From Forficula auricularia (Eukaryota; Arthropoda; Insecta; Dermaptera; Forficulidae), in assembly GCA_024734495.1 (NCBI GenBank), contig JALMQS010000128.1, positions 20,215,573 through 20,279,572 on the forward strand: 64,000 nt of DNA, written 5' to 3'. Shown piece after piece: positions 34,155 through 44,310 of the stretch (positions are counted from its first letter, which is position 1; each line of letters begins with the position of its first letter). The translations under genes and the position numbers were made by a program. The notes under the pieces were generated by a model. It saw nothing but the letters and a program-made list of their open reading frames with translations. It was not told where the DNA came from and made no database searches.

Positions 34155-35224
34155 CTAAAAAATTCTGGTTTGTTTCGGTTTGGAAAAAGCTCTGTTGATT
34201 TCCTTGATTATTTCTATTCGATCTAATTGTCTGTGTCGACATCGGGGTGGGGTAATCGTTTCGCGGGGATTGGTTTTGATTTTGTTGGGGAAAATTTTGA
34301 TTGAATCGTTGGGGGAAATTTTGTTGGGGGAAATTTTGTTGAGGGTAATTTTGTTGGGGATAATTTTGCTGAGGATAATTTTGTTGGGGATAATTCTTTT
34401 GAGAAAAATTTCGCCGGGATTGGTTTCTAGGCGTAAAATTTCCATTAATTTGATTTTGGTGAGGAAATCTTTGTTGGAACTGGCCTCGTTGGGGGTGGGG
34501 TTGACTTTGTGAAAAGCTTTGATAAAACCTCGGTGGGTTGTTAAAATTTGGAGTGTTAAATTTTCTAAAATTTCCTGGTTGGTTCTCTCTAAAAATAAAT
34601 TTGTTCTATTAGCCAAATATTGGTATATTTCGCTAATGTGATTAAAATTTTGTGCCAGGACTTGCGACCTTTCGGGTTCTGGGAGGGATCTGGTGAAAAC
34701 CTCGGTGGAATCTCTATCGAAATGTTTTTTTGCTATATTTTTTGCTATTTGGGATTCACTTGAGGAGTCTATTCGGCTTGCAAATTTATTAATTAGGTCT
34801 AATATTTCGTTATATTTGTCATGGATTTTAATTTCACTATATTCTAATTTGAAAAGTTCCCGTCTAAGAGTAACTTCATCTTTTTTTCTTTAAATATAAG
34901 CCTCAAATTATTTTTAAGAGTGGGCCAATCCTCGCAATGCATATTTGCTAGATGTGTGGCTGCTTCTCCTTTTATTTTATTTCTAACGTATAAGAAAAAG
35001 AGGGGATCCTGATCATCTGGGATGGTGGTTTTTACCGTTTCGGTTGTGGAAATAAATCTTTCCAGTTCTTGGGAATCTCCGCCAAAAACGGGAATGCATT
35101 CAAGTGCGTGGCTTATGTTCATGATGATTAATTTTGCAAGATTGAGAGAAAAAAATTTTTTTTTGTTTAATCTAGGGGGGAGGTGGGTGGGTTGTGTGAA
35201 AACAGTGCCTGTATTCGTACTCAC
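34155..35224 (-). pseudogene. Errantivirus-like gag, frame-broken
   Basis: The N-terminal part contains ALECIPVFGGDSQELERFI and VRNKIKGEAATHL, typical of errantivirus capsid. A likely start is the in-frame ATG near 35132 (MNISHALE); the frame itself begins at a GTG. The frame breaks at an A run near 34890 and again at a T run near 34590. The C-terminal part is a Gln/Asn/Pro-rich repeat (QQNYP units) encoded by 34280-34400. A short upstream frame (35436-35221) may be a leader peptide or chance. Confidence 0.72.
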
Positions 35225-35566
35225 TCAGTGTTGACTGCGCCCTTCGAATCCTGAGATTCTAGAATTTCTTGATTTCTCCGGCTGGCTCGTCCGCTCCTCG
35301 TTAAGGCAGTGGCAATTGCGTCCGCTGGAGTCGTGTCCTGTTTCGTCGTGGCTTCGCTGGGAGTCGCGTTAGGTCTCGGTGTGGATTTATTTTTCCTCGA
35401 GTGACTTCTGTTAGGTTTACACTGGGGACCCGTCAATGAAGGTGGTCGAGAGATAAATGGAAGTTTTCCACACTACTCAGGCAAAGATTTAATAATCGCC
35501 ACTAATAACCGTGTACTAGTGTCCTGAGCTCCTATCCGACTGCGCCAATTATGTTATTTGGTGGTT

Positions 35567-35585
35567 TGATCCTACCGGCTGCGCC
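35567..35585 (-). other. Primer-binding site, tRNA-Ser-like
   Basis: Directly inside the 5' LTR the minus strand reads TGGCGCAGCCGGTAGGATC, complementary to a tRNA 3' end ...GGCTGCG plus CCA, which I recognise as tRNA-Ser-like. A second similar site (TGGCGCAGTCGGATAGG) lies about 40 bases further in, at about 35532-35548, preceded by a copy of the LTR edge. Confidence 0.75.
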
Positions 35586-36245
35586 AATTATGTTATTTGA
35601 TGGTTTGTGTTGATTTCAAATAAAACAAAGTTTTAAGTTGGAACACGATTTATTAAAAGGTGAATATAAATACAGGAGTTAGTGAAGGTACTGAAACTTT
35701 AAATAATAATAGATCAGTCTTCACTAACATGAGGTACACTGTTCACGTCGGATGGGTAATAGTAAGTAAGTGAAAGTAATTGATAGTAATAGCCTCTCTT
35801 CAATTTGGGAGACGACCTTTATAGGCGTTGAGCCGACATCTAGGGCTGCCGATGATAGGCCCTTGAAACAGCCAATCGGCGCATCTCTTAATATGGCCAA
35901 TCCGGGTGCAGCTAGGTCGTAGCATTTGTCTGGATGAGGCAAAGGCCGCAAATTGAGGCAAAGGCGGCAAATTGAGGCAAGGGTGGCAAATTGAGGCAAG
36001 GGTGGCAAAATGAGGCAAGGGTAGCAAATTGAGGTACGGGTGGCAAATTGAGGTAAGGGTGGCAAGAGTCATCTTTGTCTTGAGATAACGACTTGCATTT
36101 TACAATTCTTATTATTCTAAACATTATTATAATACAAAGGTGAAGTTTAGTATTGGCACCTGAAGGGTTGCCAGATATAATTAATCTAATGAATTTATAG
36201 AGGTAGGATGTGATATCGGCAACTGGATAGTTGCCAGGTATAACT
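35586..36245 (-). repeat. 5' LTR (right copy)
   Basis: Offset exactly 4249 from the left LTR. I noticed no difference between the two copies by eye, including the 19-base minisatellite at about 35929-36064. Identity implies recent insertion or gene conversion. Confidence 0.92.
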
Positions 36246-36337
36246 GACGCTTAACTCGAAATTTTCGCACACAAAAAAATATAATATACTGATGAAAATT
36301 CACTAAGATTTCAAGGTTATGTTGTTAACAAATAAGT

Positions 36338-36627
36338 AGGTTATAATGAAAGGCAATCCATAAATTATTTAAATTTTATTCAAATTCCGACGTTTCGGAG
36401 ACTTTTTTCTCTCCTTCTTCAGAGTATTGAATAGTTATTGATGGGTGAGTATAACTCGGTTCTCCTTTCAGTGATAGCAACAATATTACAATATTTTTCA
36501 ACATTATATATCATAAGTGTACTTAGTTAACTGAAGAAGGAGAGAAAAAGTCTCCGAAACGTCGGAATTTGAATGAAATTTAAATAATTTATGGACTGCC
36601 TTTCATTATAACCTACTTATTTCGCTT
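36338..36627. mobile_element. Inverted-repeat element with two hammerhead-like cores
   Basis: Arms with AAGTAGGTTATAATGAAAGG and its inverse enclose one core per arm: minus strand 36422-36391 and plus strand 36531-36563. Both read CTGAAGA, a GGAGA/TCTCC stem, then GAAACGTCGG. The overall plan equals 26284-26626, with different arm sequence. Confidence 0.7.
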
Positions 36628-37249
36628 ACCAGTCCGTCTTTCTAAGAAAAATAAAGTTGTTAACAAATATACAACCTTACGATAATTAAGTTTTTATTTT
36701 GACAATTTTAATCATAACTTACTGGTGGGACCAACTTTGTCAAACGGCGGAAACTTATTTGTACACCTATTAATAATTTATTTTGTTATTGAATAATTTT
36801 TTTTAAAGGTATTAATAATAAAGCATACCTACTTATAAAAAACTCGAAGTCGAAACAAAAATATATGGAAAAAGCCAAGTAGAACTTTCTCGCAAGAATT
36901 CTTTGTAAATGAAAGTAGCTCACTGGGCGAAAGGTGTATTGAATTCACTGAAAAATTTAAAAAAAAAAAACATGTTTTAATTTGGTTTGGATATAATTAC
37001 AAATGTGAAGGAAAATATTTTTTTCTCTCTGTCCGTTTGTCTGTTTCTCAATTCACCTTTACTAGCTAATTTATCTTCTATTTATTAGAAGCAATACTGA
37101 ATACTCGAAGCTGTTATGTCTACTAAACGCCTACATAAGATTCATTTTCACTGTCTTAATACATAACCACATGACTATTATATAAGGACTTAAGAATGTT
37201 TTCCAGGGCAACTATTGTGTGACTTGTTTCTGTTTTCATATATAGTTAT
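36628..37249. other. Unassigned AT-rich stretch
   Basis: No gene, repeat end or structured motif was recognised. Confidence 0.35.
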
Positions 37250-37257
37250 ATAAATAC

Positions 37258-37473
37258 CAGGGGCGGGCTATGACTTTTCAACCAGGGGATGCTTTCCAAA
37301 AAAGTACCCTTCATTTTATAAATTTTATTTTATTATTCGCTTTTATTTGCAAATTTCATAGAATTTTTGTAATTTTCAAATTCAACATTAGATTTTTTAT
37401 GACAATTTATGAAAATACCTTGATTTTTTAGGGATGTGCCATATCCACAGCATCCATGGACCGCACGCCACTG
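37258..37473. mobile_element. hAT MITE with 8-bp target duplication
   Basis: Ends CAGGGGCGGGCTATG and the inverse of CAGTGGCGTGCGGTCCATG form imperfect terminal repeats. The duplication ATAAATAC is at 37250-37257 and 37474-37481. A GGATGTGCCATATCCACAGC block near the right end is related to 1510-1560. Confidence 0.75.
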
Positions 37474-37477
37474 ATAA

Positions 37478-37690
37478 ATACAATTCTTTCATAAAAACAA
37501 TCTTAAAACGTTTATTAGAAATCCAAACAACTCTGGAGAAACTATCATAGTTGCTTTATATTTATTTCCTTTTTAAAGCAACTTTTTTACAAATTTCAAT
37601 TGATAAATAGGGAGAATGTCTTCTAAACGTTTGGATTTCTAATAAAAATTTTAAGGTCGTTTTATAAACGAATTGTATTTATAAACATAA
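37478..37690. repeat. Inverted repeat, AAAACGTTTATTAGAAATCC family
   Basis: Arms: AATCTTAAAACGTTTATTAG and CTAATAAAAATTTTAAGGTC (imperfect inverse). A degenerate hammerhead-like centre TTGATAAATAGGGAG...TAAACG is present. Relatives are at 41963-42152 and 46380-46665. Confidence 0.5.
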
Positions 37691-38507
37691 CTATAATACA
37701 TGAAAACAAGTCACACACTAGTAGCTCTTGAAAACAGTTATTTATGTATGTAGGTTTGAAATCTATTTATAGAAATTTTTTAATTACACTCATCTGCAAA
37801 GCAGATGTAATGGTCAAGTGATTTCCGACCCAACGTCTTCCGCCCTTTTTCAAGTACGCCATGGACCCTTAAAAGTCTCTGATATTATATGCCGAAAGGA
37901 AATAAGTTATAAATCAAAAGAGTATGATGACAAGTGTGTGAATTCTCCAAATATTGTTATTAACGAATGTTTTACTAAATGAAATTTTCCATTTATAATG
38001 TTTAATGTCACGTGATACTTGTCCCAACACCCTTAACGAAATAATGTCACAGCTTTGGACTTGCACTTACAAACTGACTGGCAGTCAGAGAACAGCAGTC
38101 GTGCTTCAGATTCAAACGAGACACGATAGATTCAACCCCCTCAGCTTAAACGAATAACGAAGTCTCTCAAACGATTAACAATTTACAATTTTATTATGCC
38201 TTTTATCAATTAACGCCCTTCAAGTGAAAGTTGTTGTTATAACCTGTATATAGAATATTATCACCTGTTAATAAATATTTTATCTTATACGAAGACCTTT
38301 AATTTGATAAACCCCTAGACACATAAAGCAACAAACGATAGTGAACCCACTCGCAGGGAATAATAGAAGAATACAAATCCCACAAGTATTTATTTAATAT
38401 AATGAATTATAATAAATACATATAATGCAATATAATAAAATATTGCAACAAAAATTATTGTTATAACAAATTTTAAATTTAGGGAACGAAGAAAAGATTA
38501 TTTTTAT
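37691..38507. other. Unassigned AT-rich stretch
   Basis: No recognisable gene or repeat end. A (weak) GC-richer patch near 38040-38130 has no open frame of note. Confidence 0.35.
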
Positions 38508-38643
38508 TATAGACAAAAGGATCAGCCGGGGCTCGAACCCGGGATCTTTGCATATGTACTGCAATGCTTTGTCATAAGAGGTTTACCTCCTATATCCACT
38601 AAGCTACTGATCCCTGAACCCAAACTAATACCTTTTGTCTATA
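38508..38643 (-). mobile_element. tRNA-like element with terminal inverted repeats, copy 1
   Basis: Ends TATAGACAAAAGG and CCTTTTGTCTATA. Inside, on the minus strand (38613-38519), is a 95-base tRNA-like sequence: a 7-bp acceptor stem GGATCAG/CTGATCC, an A-box-like TAGCTTAGTGG and a perfect T arm CCGGGTTCGAGCCCCGG. The anticodon region is long and does not fold conventionally, so it is not a normal tRNA gene. A second, more diverged copy is at 50329-50445. Confidence 0.6.
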
Positions 38644-38697
38644 TGAATTATGGAATTTCTTTTTTATTATTATTTTTATTATTGTTATAGTTTTATA

Positions 38698-39545
38698 TTT
38701 TTACTTTACCATACTGGGTATGGTCAAGTATTGTAATAGTGCATGAAAAAAGTGGTTTTTTTCCTTCTTTTTTTCGAAATATCTCAAAAACGGCTAAAAA
38801 TATTTTGATTAAAAGAATTGAGCGAAACCATGGCCTTTCGGTCTACAAAAAAGCCCAAACAAGTGAACATCGAAAAAATTATATTTTCTGAGATAATAAT
38901 TGTTTTGTCAAAATGTCTGTTAGTATGTTAGTCTGTGCGTTACCAAATTTTTGTGGACGAGCTAGCTCAAAAACAAGTGTGAATATCGAAACCAAATTTC
39001 ACACGTAGTTTTGGTCCATTGAGATTAAGAGCTGATTAGATTTTGGTGCATATCGACCCAAAATTAAGGGGGGTGGAGGGGGGGTTAAAAATTAAAAATC
39101 TAGGCCATTTAAGCAAACTCAACCAAATTTTGTATACATAATCAGTGGGACCCCAGAAGTCTAAAAATGCAAAAACTAACCGCCCAAAATGGGGGGGGGG
39201 TCAAAAAATAAAAATCTTTGCCATTTACCAAACTCAACCAAATTTTGTATGCATAATCAGTGGGACCCCAGAAGTCTAAAAATGCAAAAACTAACCGCCC
39301 AAAATGGGTGGGGGTGGGCGGGGTGTAGGGTCAAAAAAATGGAAAATCTAGGCCCTTGTACCAAACTCAACCAAATTTTGTATACATAATCAGTGGGACC
39401 CCAGGAGTCTAAAAATGAAAAAACTAACCCCCTCCCCTACATGATTATAAATAATTTTATTAAATATTAAATATAAGTGAGGGGACAGATTGTATGGTAA
39501 AGTCAAGTGGATGGCCACATCAGAACTCGTCAGCTTATTATGTTT
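38698..39545 (+). mobile_element. Dispersed element, family B, copy 2
   Basis: Same order of blocks as 5143-5745, but longer because the CTCAACCAAATTTTGTATAC module with its GGGGG tract is present three times (about 39115, 39235, 39370). Reading frames in it are chance. Confidence 0.6.
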
Positions 39546-40373
39546 GGGTTTAAATAAATATTTTTGCAAATTCAAAATTTTCCTTCTTCATATTAACATG
39601 ACGGACATAACAATGACCCTTATAATAATAAACTAAACTGGATAAAGAATGGACTTTTCCCTTGGCTGTTTTTCTTTAGAATTGTTCCTTGATAAGAGGC
39701 CAACATGCTATCAGTGAGAAAAAATTATATACCAGTTTAATATCAATTCTAGAACAATGTGAATTGGAAAACCAGACTTTCTATTCTCTGAAATATTTCA
39801 TATTGAAGATTATTTGTGGTGTAGTCTGCAAAGCTGTGGAATTCTATACAAAGTGAAATGAGAGTGTAAGTAAAATCTCTTACACGTTTTCCGAAATAAT
39901 AATTAGTTTCTGGAAAACTGAGCTTCGCTTGTATTTAATTATTTTTTATTTGATCTACCACTTGTTTTGATTCAATTAAATTCAACCACCTGTTAGTAAT
40001 TAAATTAAAACAACTATCAAAATATTTTACTTAAAATTGAGACCTGGTTATATAAGATATGTTTTAAAATAAATTCTTGATTATATTTTATTCTATTAAA
40101 TGAATACAAGTTCTTAATAAAAACAATCATAAAATGTTTATTGATAATTTAAACTTTTCGTGAGAAATAATATATTATTGTAGTGTGGATAATTCGGTTA
40201 AAATGACATAGAGAACCAGCCCACAATACGAGTTCAAGGTCTTTAAAAATCACTTAACCCATCCTATTGTCTGTGTGCTTACAAAAGTGAAAGTATAAAT
40301 ATTTAAAAAAACCCAAACTAGCATTCGTTCGATGAATATTAATTAAAAAAATCCGCCAAAAGTATTTTTTCAT
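39546..40373. other. Unassigned AT-rich stretch
   Basis: No gene. AAAATGTTTATTGATAATTT near 40130 suggests a piece of the AAAACGTTTATTAG repeat family. Confidence 0.35.
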
Positions 40374-40575
40374 ATTGAAGGAGACAATAAAAGAGTGTGT
40401 CTTCTGCTGGAATTATAAATTTCGTTATAAATAAAAAAAATTTATAATTCCAGCAGAAGATTTCTAAATTTCGTTATAAATAATTAAAATTTATAATTCC
40501 AGCAGAAGACACACTCTTTTATTGTCTCCTTCAATATATAAAAATTCTGCTACTCTCGGCAAAAACTTTCAATTT
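40374..40575. repeat. Inverted repeat of the Penelope-type end
   Basis: ATATTGAAGGAGACAATAAA...GAATTATAAATTTCGTTATA is followed by its inverse, ending in GCTACTCTCGGCAAAAACTT. The half-units equal the right part of 12778-12860. The hammerhead core itself is missing at the centre. Confidence 0.6.
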
Positions 40576-40826
40576 AATTATTTTTTCATAGCTGGGACTT
40601 GGTTAGATTGATTCTTCCTCCTCGAAAATGGTTAATAAAGTTTGTTTAATAAAAATCGTCAGTCGTTTTGAAATAAATATTAAATTTTTTATTGACACAC
40701 CTATAAGTTGGTAATTATTTCAATTTAGAAATAGCCTATGAAATTAAAGTTACCCGAAGATGAGGCCCTGACATATCAAAATATGGACTCAAAAACCCCC
40801 TAATCCGAGATTTTCATCAAAATCGC

Positions 40827-41354
40827 TTAAGATACTTCTTTCACCACAATCCACACAAAAAGTTTTAGCCTCGTAACCACTCTATAAATATGAACGGTGC
40901 TAAAATTTTAGGTTATGTTTTTTTTAACGTGACTGTACTTCTCACACTACTATATCCTCTTTTTGAATGGATCTTTTCCAAGCCATTGATCTTAAATCCC
41001 CTCCACTAAAAATAATCGCCCAAATATGTTTTTTTTTTTTTTTATCAAAACCTACGAGGTAAATAATTTCAAATTTTTTTTTAAGTTACTCCGAATATAT
41101 TATTCTAACAAATATTAGTTTTTCATCAAGTTGGTGAATGTCTTTCAATGAAAGAAAATAAAATAATGATCATTTCCCCACCCTTTCCCTATCTACCATA
41201 TGTAAAAAATGTCATTTTTAATTGCAATTATTTCATGTTTGGTGTGGTAAATCGTCTTCAAATTTTAACAGTGTGTTTATTATGCTTTTAATGACTTATA
41301 TTCCAAGTTTCGAAGACTTCTTGAATTTTTGCATTTGTGAAAGAACTACCTTAA
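40827..41354 (+). mobile_element. TTAA-flanked MITE, copy 2
   Basis: The left end is degenerate (TTAAGATACTTCTTTC); the right end is GAAAGAACTACCTTAA. The interior matches copy 1 closely. Confidence 0.68.
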
Positions 41355-41962
41355 AGGCGTTTTCAAGAAATAATATATATCAAGAATTGCTCATTTAATA
41401 GTAAAAAATTAGAAAGTACCTAATTTTATAATTATATTATTAGAATGATCTAGAAAATTTAAAAACATTTTCATAATGGGTTGTCCAATAAAAAAAATTC
41501 TCCATTTCATTAATCTTACCAAAAGCTTCGATAAATAGAAATAATTACTTCAATAAATGGTTTATTTAGAAATTAAACTAAGAGAATGCTGTATGGGTTT
41601 TGTAGTGATACATTTTTAAATTAATATTAGAAGATTTTTTGTGATGTTTTACTGCATTTATAGATTTATTTTGGCTTAGAAAAATACAGCCAAAATAAAA
41701 TTATTTTCATAAAAAAATAAGATTGAAAATCGCACTAATCCTCAACATTTTACTGACAGCTTACCAATTCTTGAATAAGTTTTTCACTCTTTTCTTCAAT
41801 TTTATAAGGCATTCAGAGATGAAGAGCATCAACTGAGAGATGATTATCATTTCATTTTTTATGCAGAAAATCAGTAAGAAACAATTTTCCTTTTGCGTTT
41901 CTAAAATAAAAAAAATAATTATTTATTGGAATATGTTGTAAAAATGTATTGATTGTTTTTAT

Positions 41963-42152
41963 TCTATAAATAAATCCAATCTTTTATAAAAAATTTCAAA
42001 ACTTTTAGTAGAAATCCAAACTTAATCCAAGCTTTAAATTTAGTTTTTTAAGCAACTATTTTTATGAATTTCTATTGATAAAGGGCGATTTTATGCTGAA
42101 ATATTTGGATTTCTAATAAACGTTTTGGGATTGTTTTATAAAAGAACCGTAT
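41963..42152. repeat. Inverted repeat, AAAACGTTTATTAGAAATCC family
   Basis: ATCTTTTATAAAAAATTTCA / TTAGTAGAAATCCAAAC is inverted as TTTGGATTTCTAATAAACG / TTTTATAAAAGAACCG. The degenerate centre TATTGATAAAGGGCGAT fits the weak hammerhead-like variant. Confidence 0.5.
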
Positions 42153-42354
42153 TTATTTAATATAACGAAATAAGATGAAAGTGAATGGAACTGGCTATAT
42201 ATAGTATAGTTATCCGAATTTTAGGGCTGTCAAAAGCATGATTAATATGTGCTTTGCTGAGATTGATTGCAGTTTTTGATAAAGAAATTTAAAAAAAAAA
42301 AGTAAAATTGCTTGCCCAAAAATTCGACTTCTTCGAATTGAATTTTTTGATGTC

Positions 42355-42455
42355 CTGATGAAGGCTAGAAGACTTAACCGAAACACTAATTGTTTATAAA
42401 TATTCGAATTGAATAATTTGATGTCCTGATGAAGGCTAGAAGGCTTAACCGAAAA
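42355..42455 (+). ncRNA. Two tandem hammerhead-like motifs
   Basis: CTGATGA at 42355 with CGAAAC at 42379, and CTGATGA at 42426 with CGAAAA at 42450. Both use the same AGGCTAGAAG linker and are about 71 bases apart in direct orientation, each preceded by TTGATGTC. Stem II pairs poorly here, so these are weaker matches than others. Confidence 0.45.
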
Positions 42456-43019
42456 ATGTTGATATTAAACCAACAATAAAATCATCCAAATTATAAGTTG
42501 TTTTATTGCTGTTGGATGTTGGTTGAGTTTGGTCCAACGGGCTAGAATTTTCATTTTTGATCCTTGAAAGATAGAAAGTTTGGATTATTGGAATGTTTCC
42601 TTTGTTTTTGTCACAAACTCTACTAGCAGGAAAAATTTCATGATGCTGGAATGATTGGAAATACCATATATGTTTTGATGACCTCTCAGTCAGTCAGTCA
42701 GTCAGTGAATGGCAAAATTAGCTATTTTAGGTGGTTAGTTTTTGCATTTCTAGCCTTCAGGGAAACCACAGAATATGTGTACAAAATTTGGTAGAGTTTT
42801 ATTGCTGTTGACTACCCAAAATTTGAATAACCTTAATGAAATAGGATGAATAAATATATGTGTAAATGTTATATTTATTATTTATGATAGTACTTGTGAT
42901 TCATATATTATTTAATGAGATCAGGAACGAGGCTTGATGAATCCGGTGGAAGATGGAATCCTTTGAGAATGATGGTTATTTTTCAAAAATAAAAAATCTT
43001 CATCATGGTTGTTGATTTA
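42456..43019. other. Repeat-rich stretch without genes
   Basis: Includes CAGTCAGTCAGTCAGTCAG near 42685 and, at 42718-42800, the inverse of the CTCAACCAAATTTTGTATAC module found in family B and the Helitron. Confidence 0.4.
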
Positions 43020-43039
43020 TTTTATTTTGATCATGAAAC

Positions 43040-43069
43040 GTTTCGGCTTCAACTTGACGCCGTCTTCAG
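43040..43069 (-). ncRNA. Hammerhead-like motif
   Basis: Minus strand: CTGAAGA (43069-43063), stem GGC/GCC, then CGAAACGTTTC. The GAAACGTTTC just after stem II is itself palindromic. The surrounding repeat extends to about 43450, where a segment matches ATCAGGAACGAGG near 42920 in inverse. Confidence 0.5.
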
Positions 43070-43540
43070 TCGATGTCAAATATTTAAGTACTTTTACATA
43101 TTAAAAAATAATTGAATTTGCTTTAGGTTATAAACCATCTTGACTTGACCACAATGATACAAGTTGATGTACTGTGTGAGTTAAGGTGAGACGACGGATG
43201 GAATAGGTGAAAAGATATGAAAATCACAAGGTTATGTGTCATAAGTACAATTGAACACAAAATAAAAATGAAACTATACAATTAAGTTTCTTCTCGTTAT
43301 TTACAATAATTATATGGCTGTACGTTGGAAAAGGAACGCAGTGAAAATGCAAATAATTCGAGAATTATAAATGAAATTGAAAATCTTGAGAAAAACAATA
43401 TAATATTTATATCTGTTCCTGATCTCATTAAGTTATAGTTATTATTAGAACGAATAAAAAATTAGATGTTTATATGTAGCTATATATCCAGAGACTAATA
43501 AGTTTTTTAATCCTGAGACTTGTCTACCATTGGTCTACCA

Positions 43541-43694
43541 GGGGAGAACGGCGATTGGAATTAGGTGTACACCGTCTTTGGAATTAATTTGGAATTCATT
43601 AGATAATCTATTGTCATCTATTGTCTTCTACTTGGAAATGAAAACGGAAGTGGAAGTAGGTGTACACGATTTTATCTCGCGGTTCACCCCTCGG
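43541..43694. mobile_element. Short MITE, CGAGGGGTGAACCGCGA family, copy 1
   Basis: The right end is CGCGGTTCACCCCTCG; the left end is degenerate (GGGAGAACGGCGATTGG). The interior has TAGGTGTACACCGTCTTTGG and GGTGTACACGATTTTA, which are themselves inverted GTGTACAC units. Confidence 0.65.
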
Positions 43695-44160
43695 GAAACT
43701 GTATAGTGACAATAAATAATAGTAATTTACAAAACTATTATTTTCTTTCTTTCTAGCAACTCTAGAAATTTCAAGAATATTAAATCCACGCTTAATGACT
43801 GGAAGAATAAATTTAAAAATAAATAATAAAAAAAATTATCAAAGGAAAGTGCAGGGTGAAACTAAAAGAGATCAGATATTTTTAAGAAAATAATATTATC
43901 ATCTATAATGAATATAGTTATCTAAAAACAATCATAAAAAAAGACATTCCGTTGAATTGATAACCTCCTCCTTTTTTGAAGTCGGTTAAAAGTTAATTAA
44001 TAGATTTATAGGTCAAACTTTTTTGTGAGAAATATTCTCTTTATCAATGAAAAATATATCTAATCTTTCTTAAAATAATTATAAAGGTAAAGGAAAGCTT
44101 CTTCTGAAACGTTTGATTTATTGATCAATGTTTTACCATATGACTGTTATTAAGAACCAC
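43695..44160. other. Spacer between two MITE copies
   Basis: AT-rich. Contains CTTTTTTGAAGTCGGTTAAA near 43970, a motif repeated at 59060 and 59412. No gene. Confidence 0.4.
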
Positions 44161-44310
44161 CGAGGGTGAACCGCGACCTAAAATCGTGTACACCTACTTC
44201 CACTTCCACTTTCATTTCCAAGTACATAGAAGACAATAGATTATCTAATGAATTCAAAAATAATTCCAAAGACGGTGTACACCTAATTCAAATCGCGGTT
44301 CACCCCTCGA
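44161..44310. mobile_element. Short MITE, CGAGGGGTGAACCGCGA family, copy 2
   Basis: Ends CGAGGGTGAACCGCGA and TCGCGGTTCACCCCTCG. It lies in inverse orientation to copy 1 about 470 bases away, so the pair could also form a large fold-back. Confidence 0.7.

Larger units (their letters stand above)
31337..36245 (-). mobile_element. Errantivirus-type LTR retrotransposon, pol deleted
   Basis: Two 660-bp LTRs bound a minus-strand interior with gag, a retropepsin frame and an env-like end. No reverse transcriptase, RNase H or integrase is visible between protease and env, so this copy cannot move alone. LTR termini AGTTAT...AATT, a primer site complementary to a tRNA-Ser 3' end and a purine tract before the 3' LTR fit errantiviruses of the 17.6/297/ZAM kind. 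The flanks (CGCC before 31337, GACG after 36245) do not match, so no target duplication is seen. Gag carries at least two frame breaks although the LTRs look identical. Confidence 0.88.

Noticed and set aside
33324..34512. Plus-strand frames opposite gag and protease (33324-33596 and 34180-34512)
   Set aside because: They are mirror frames of low-complexity gag and linker sequence.
32993..36245. A complete, autonomous endogenous retrovirus
   Set aside because: No reverse transcriptase, RNase H or integrase motif could be found between the protease and the env-like end.
38519..38613. A functional tRNA gene
   Set aside because: The anticodon region is too long and does not fold normally, and the sequence belongs to a repeated element with inverted ends.
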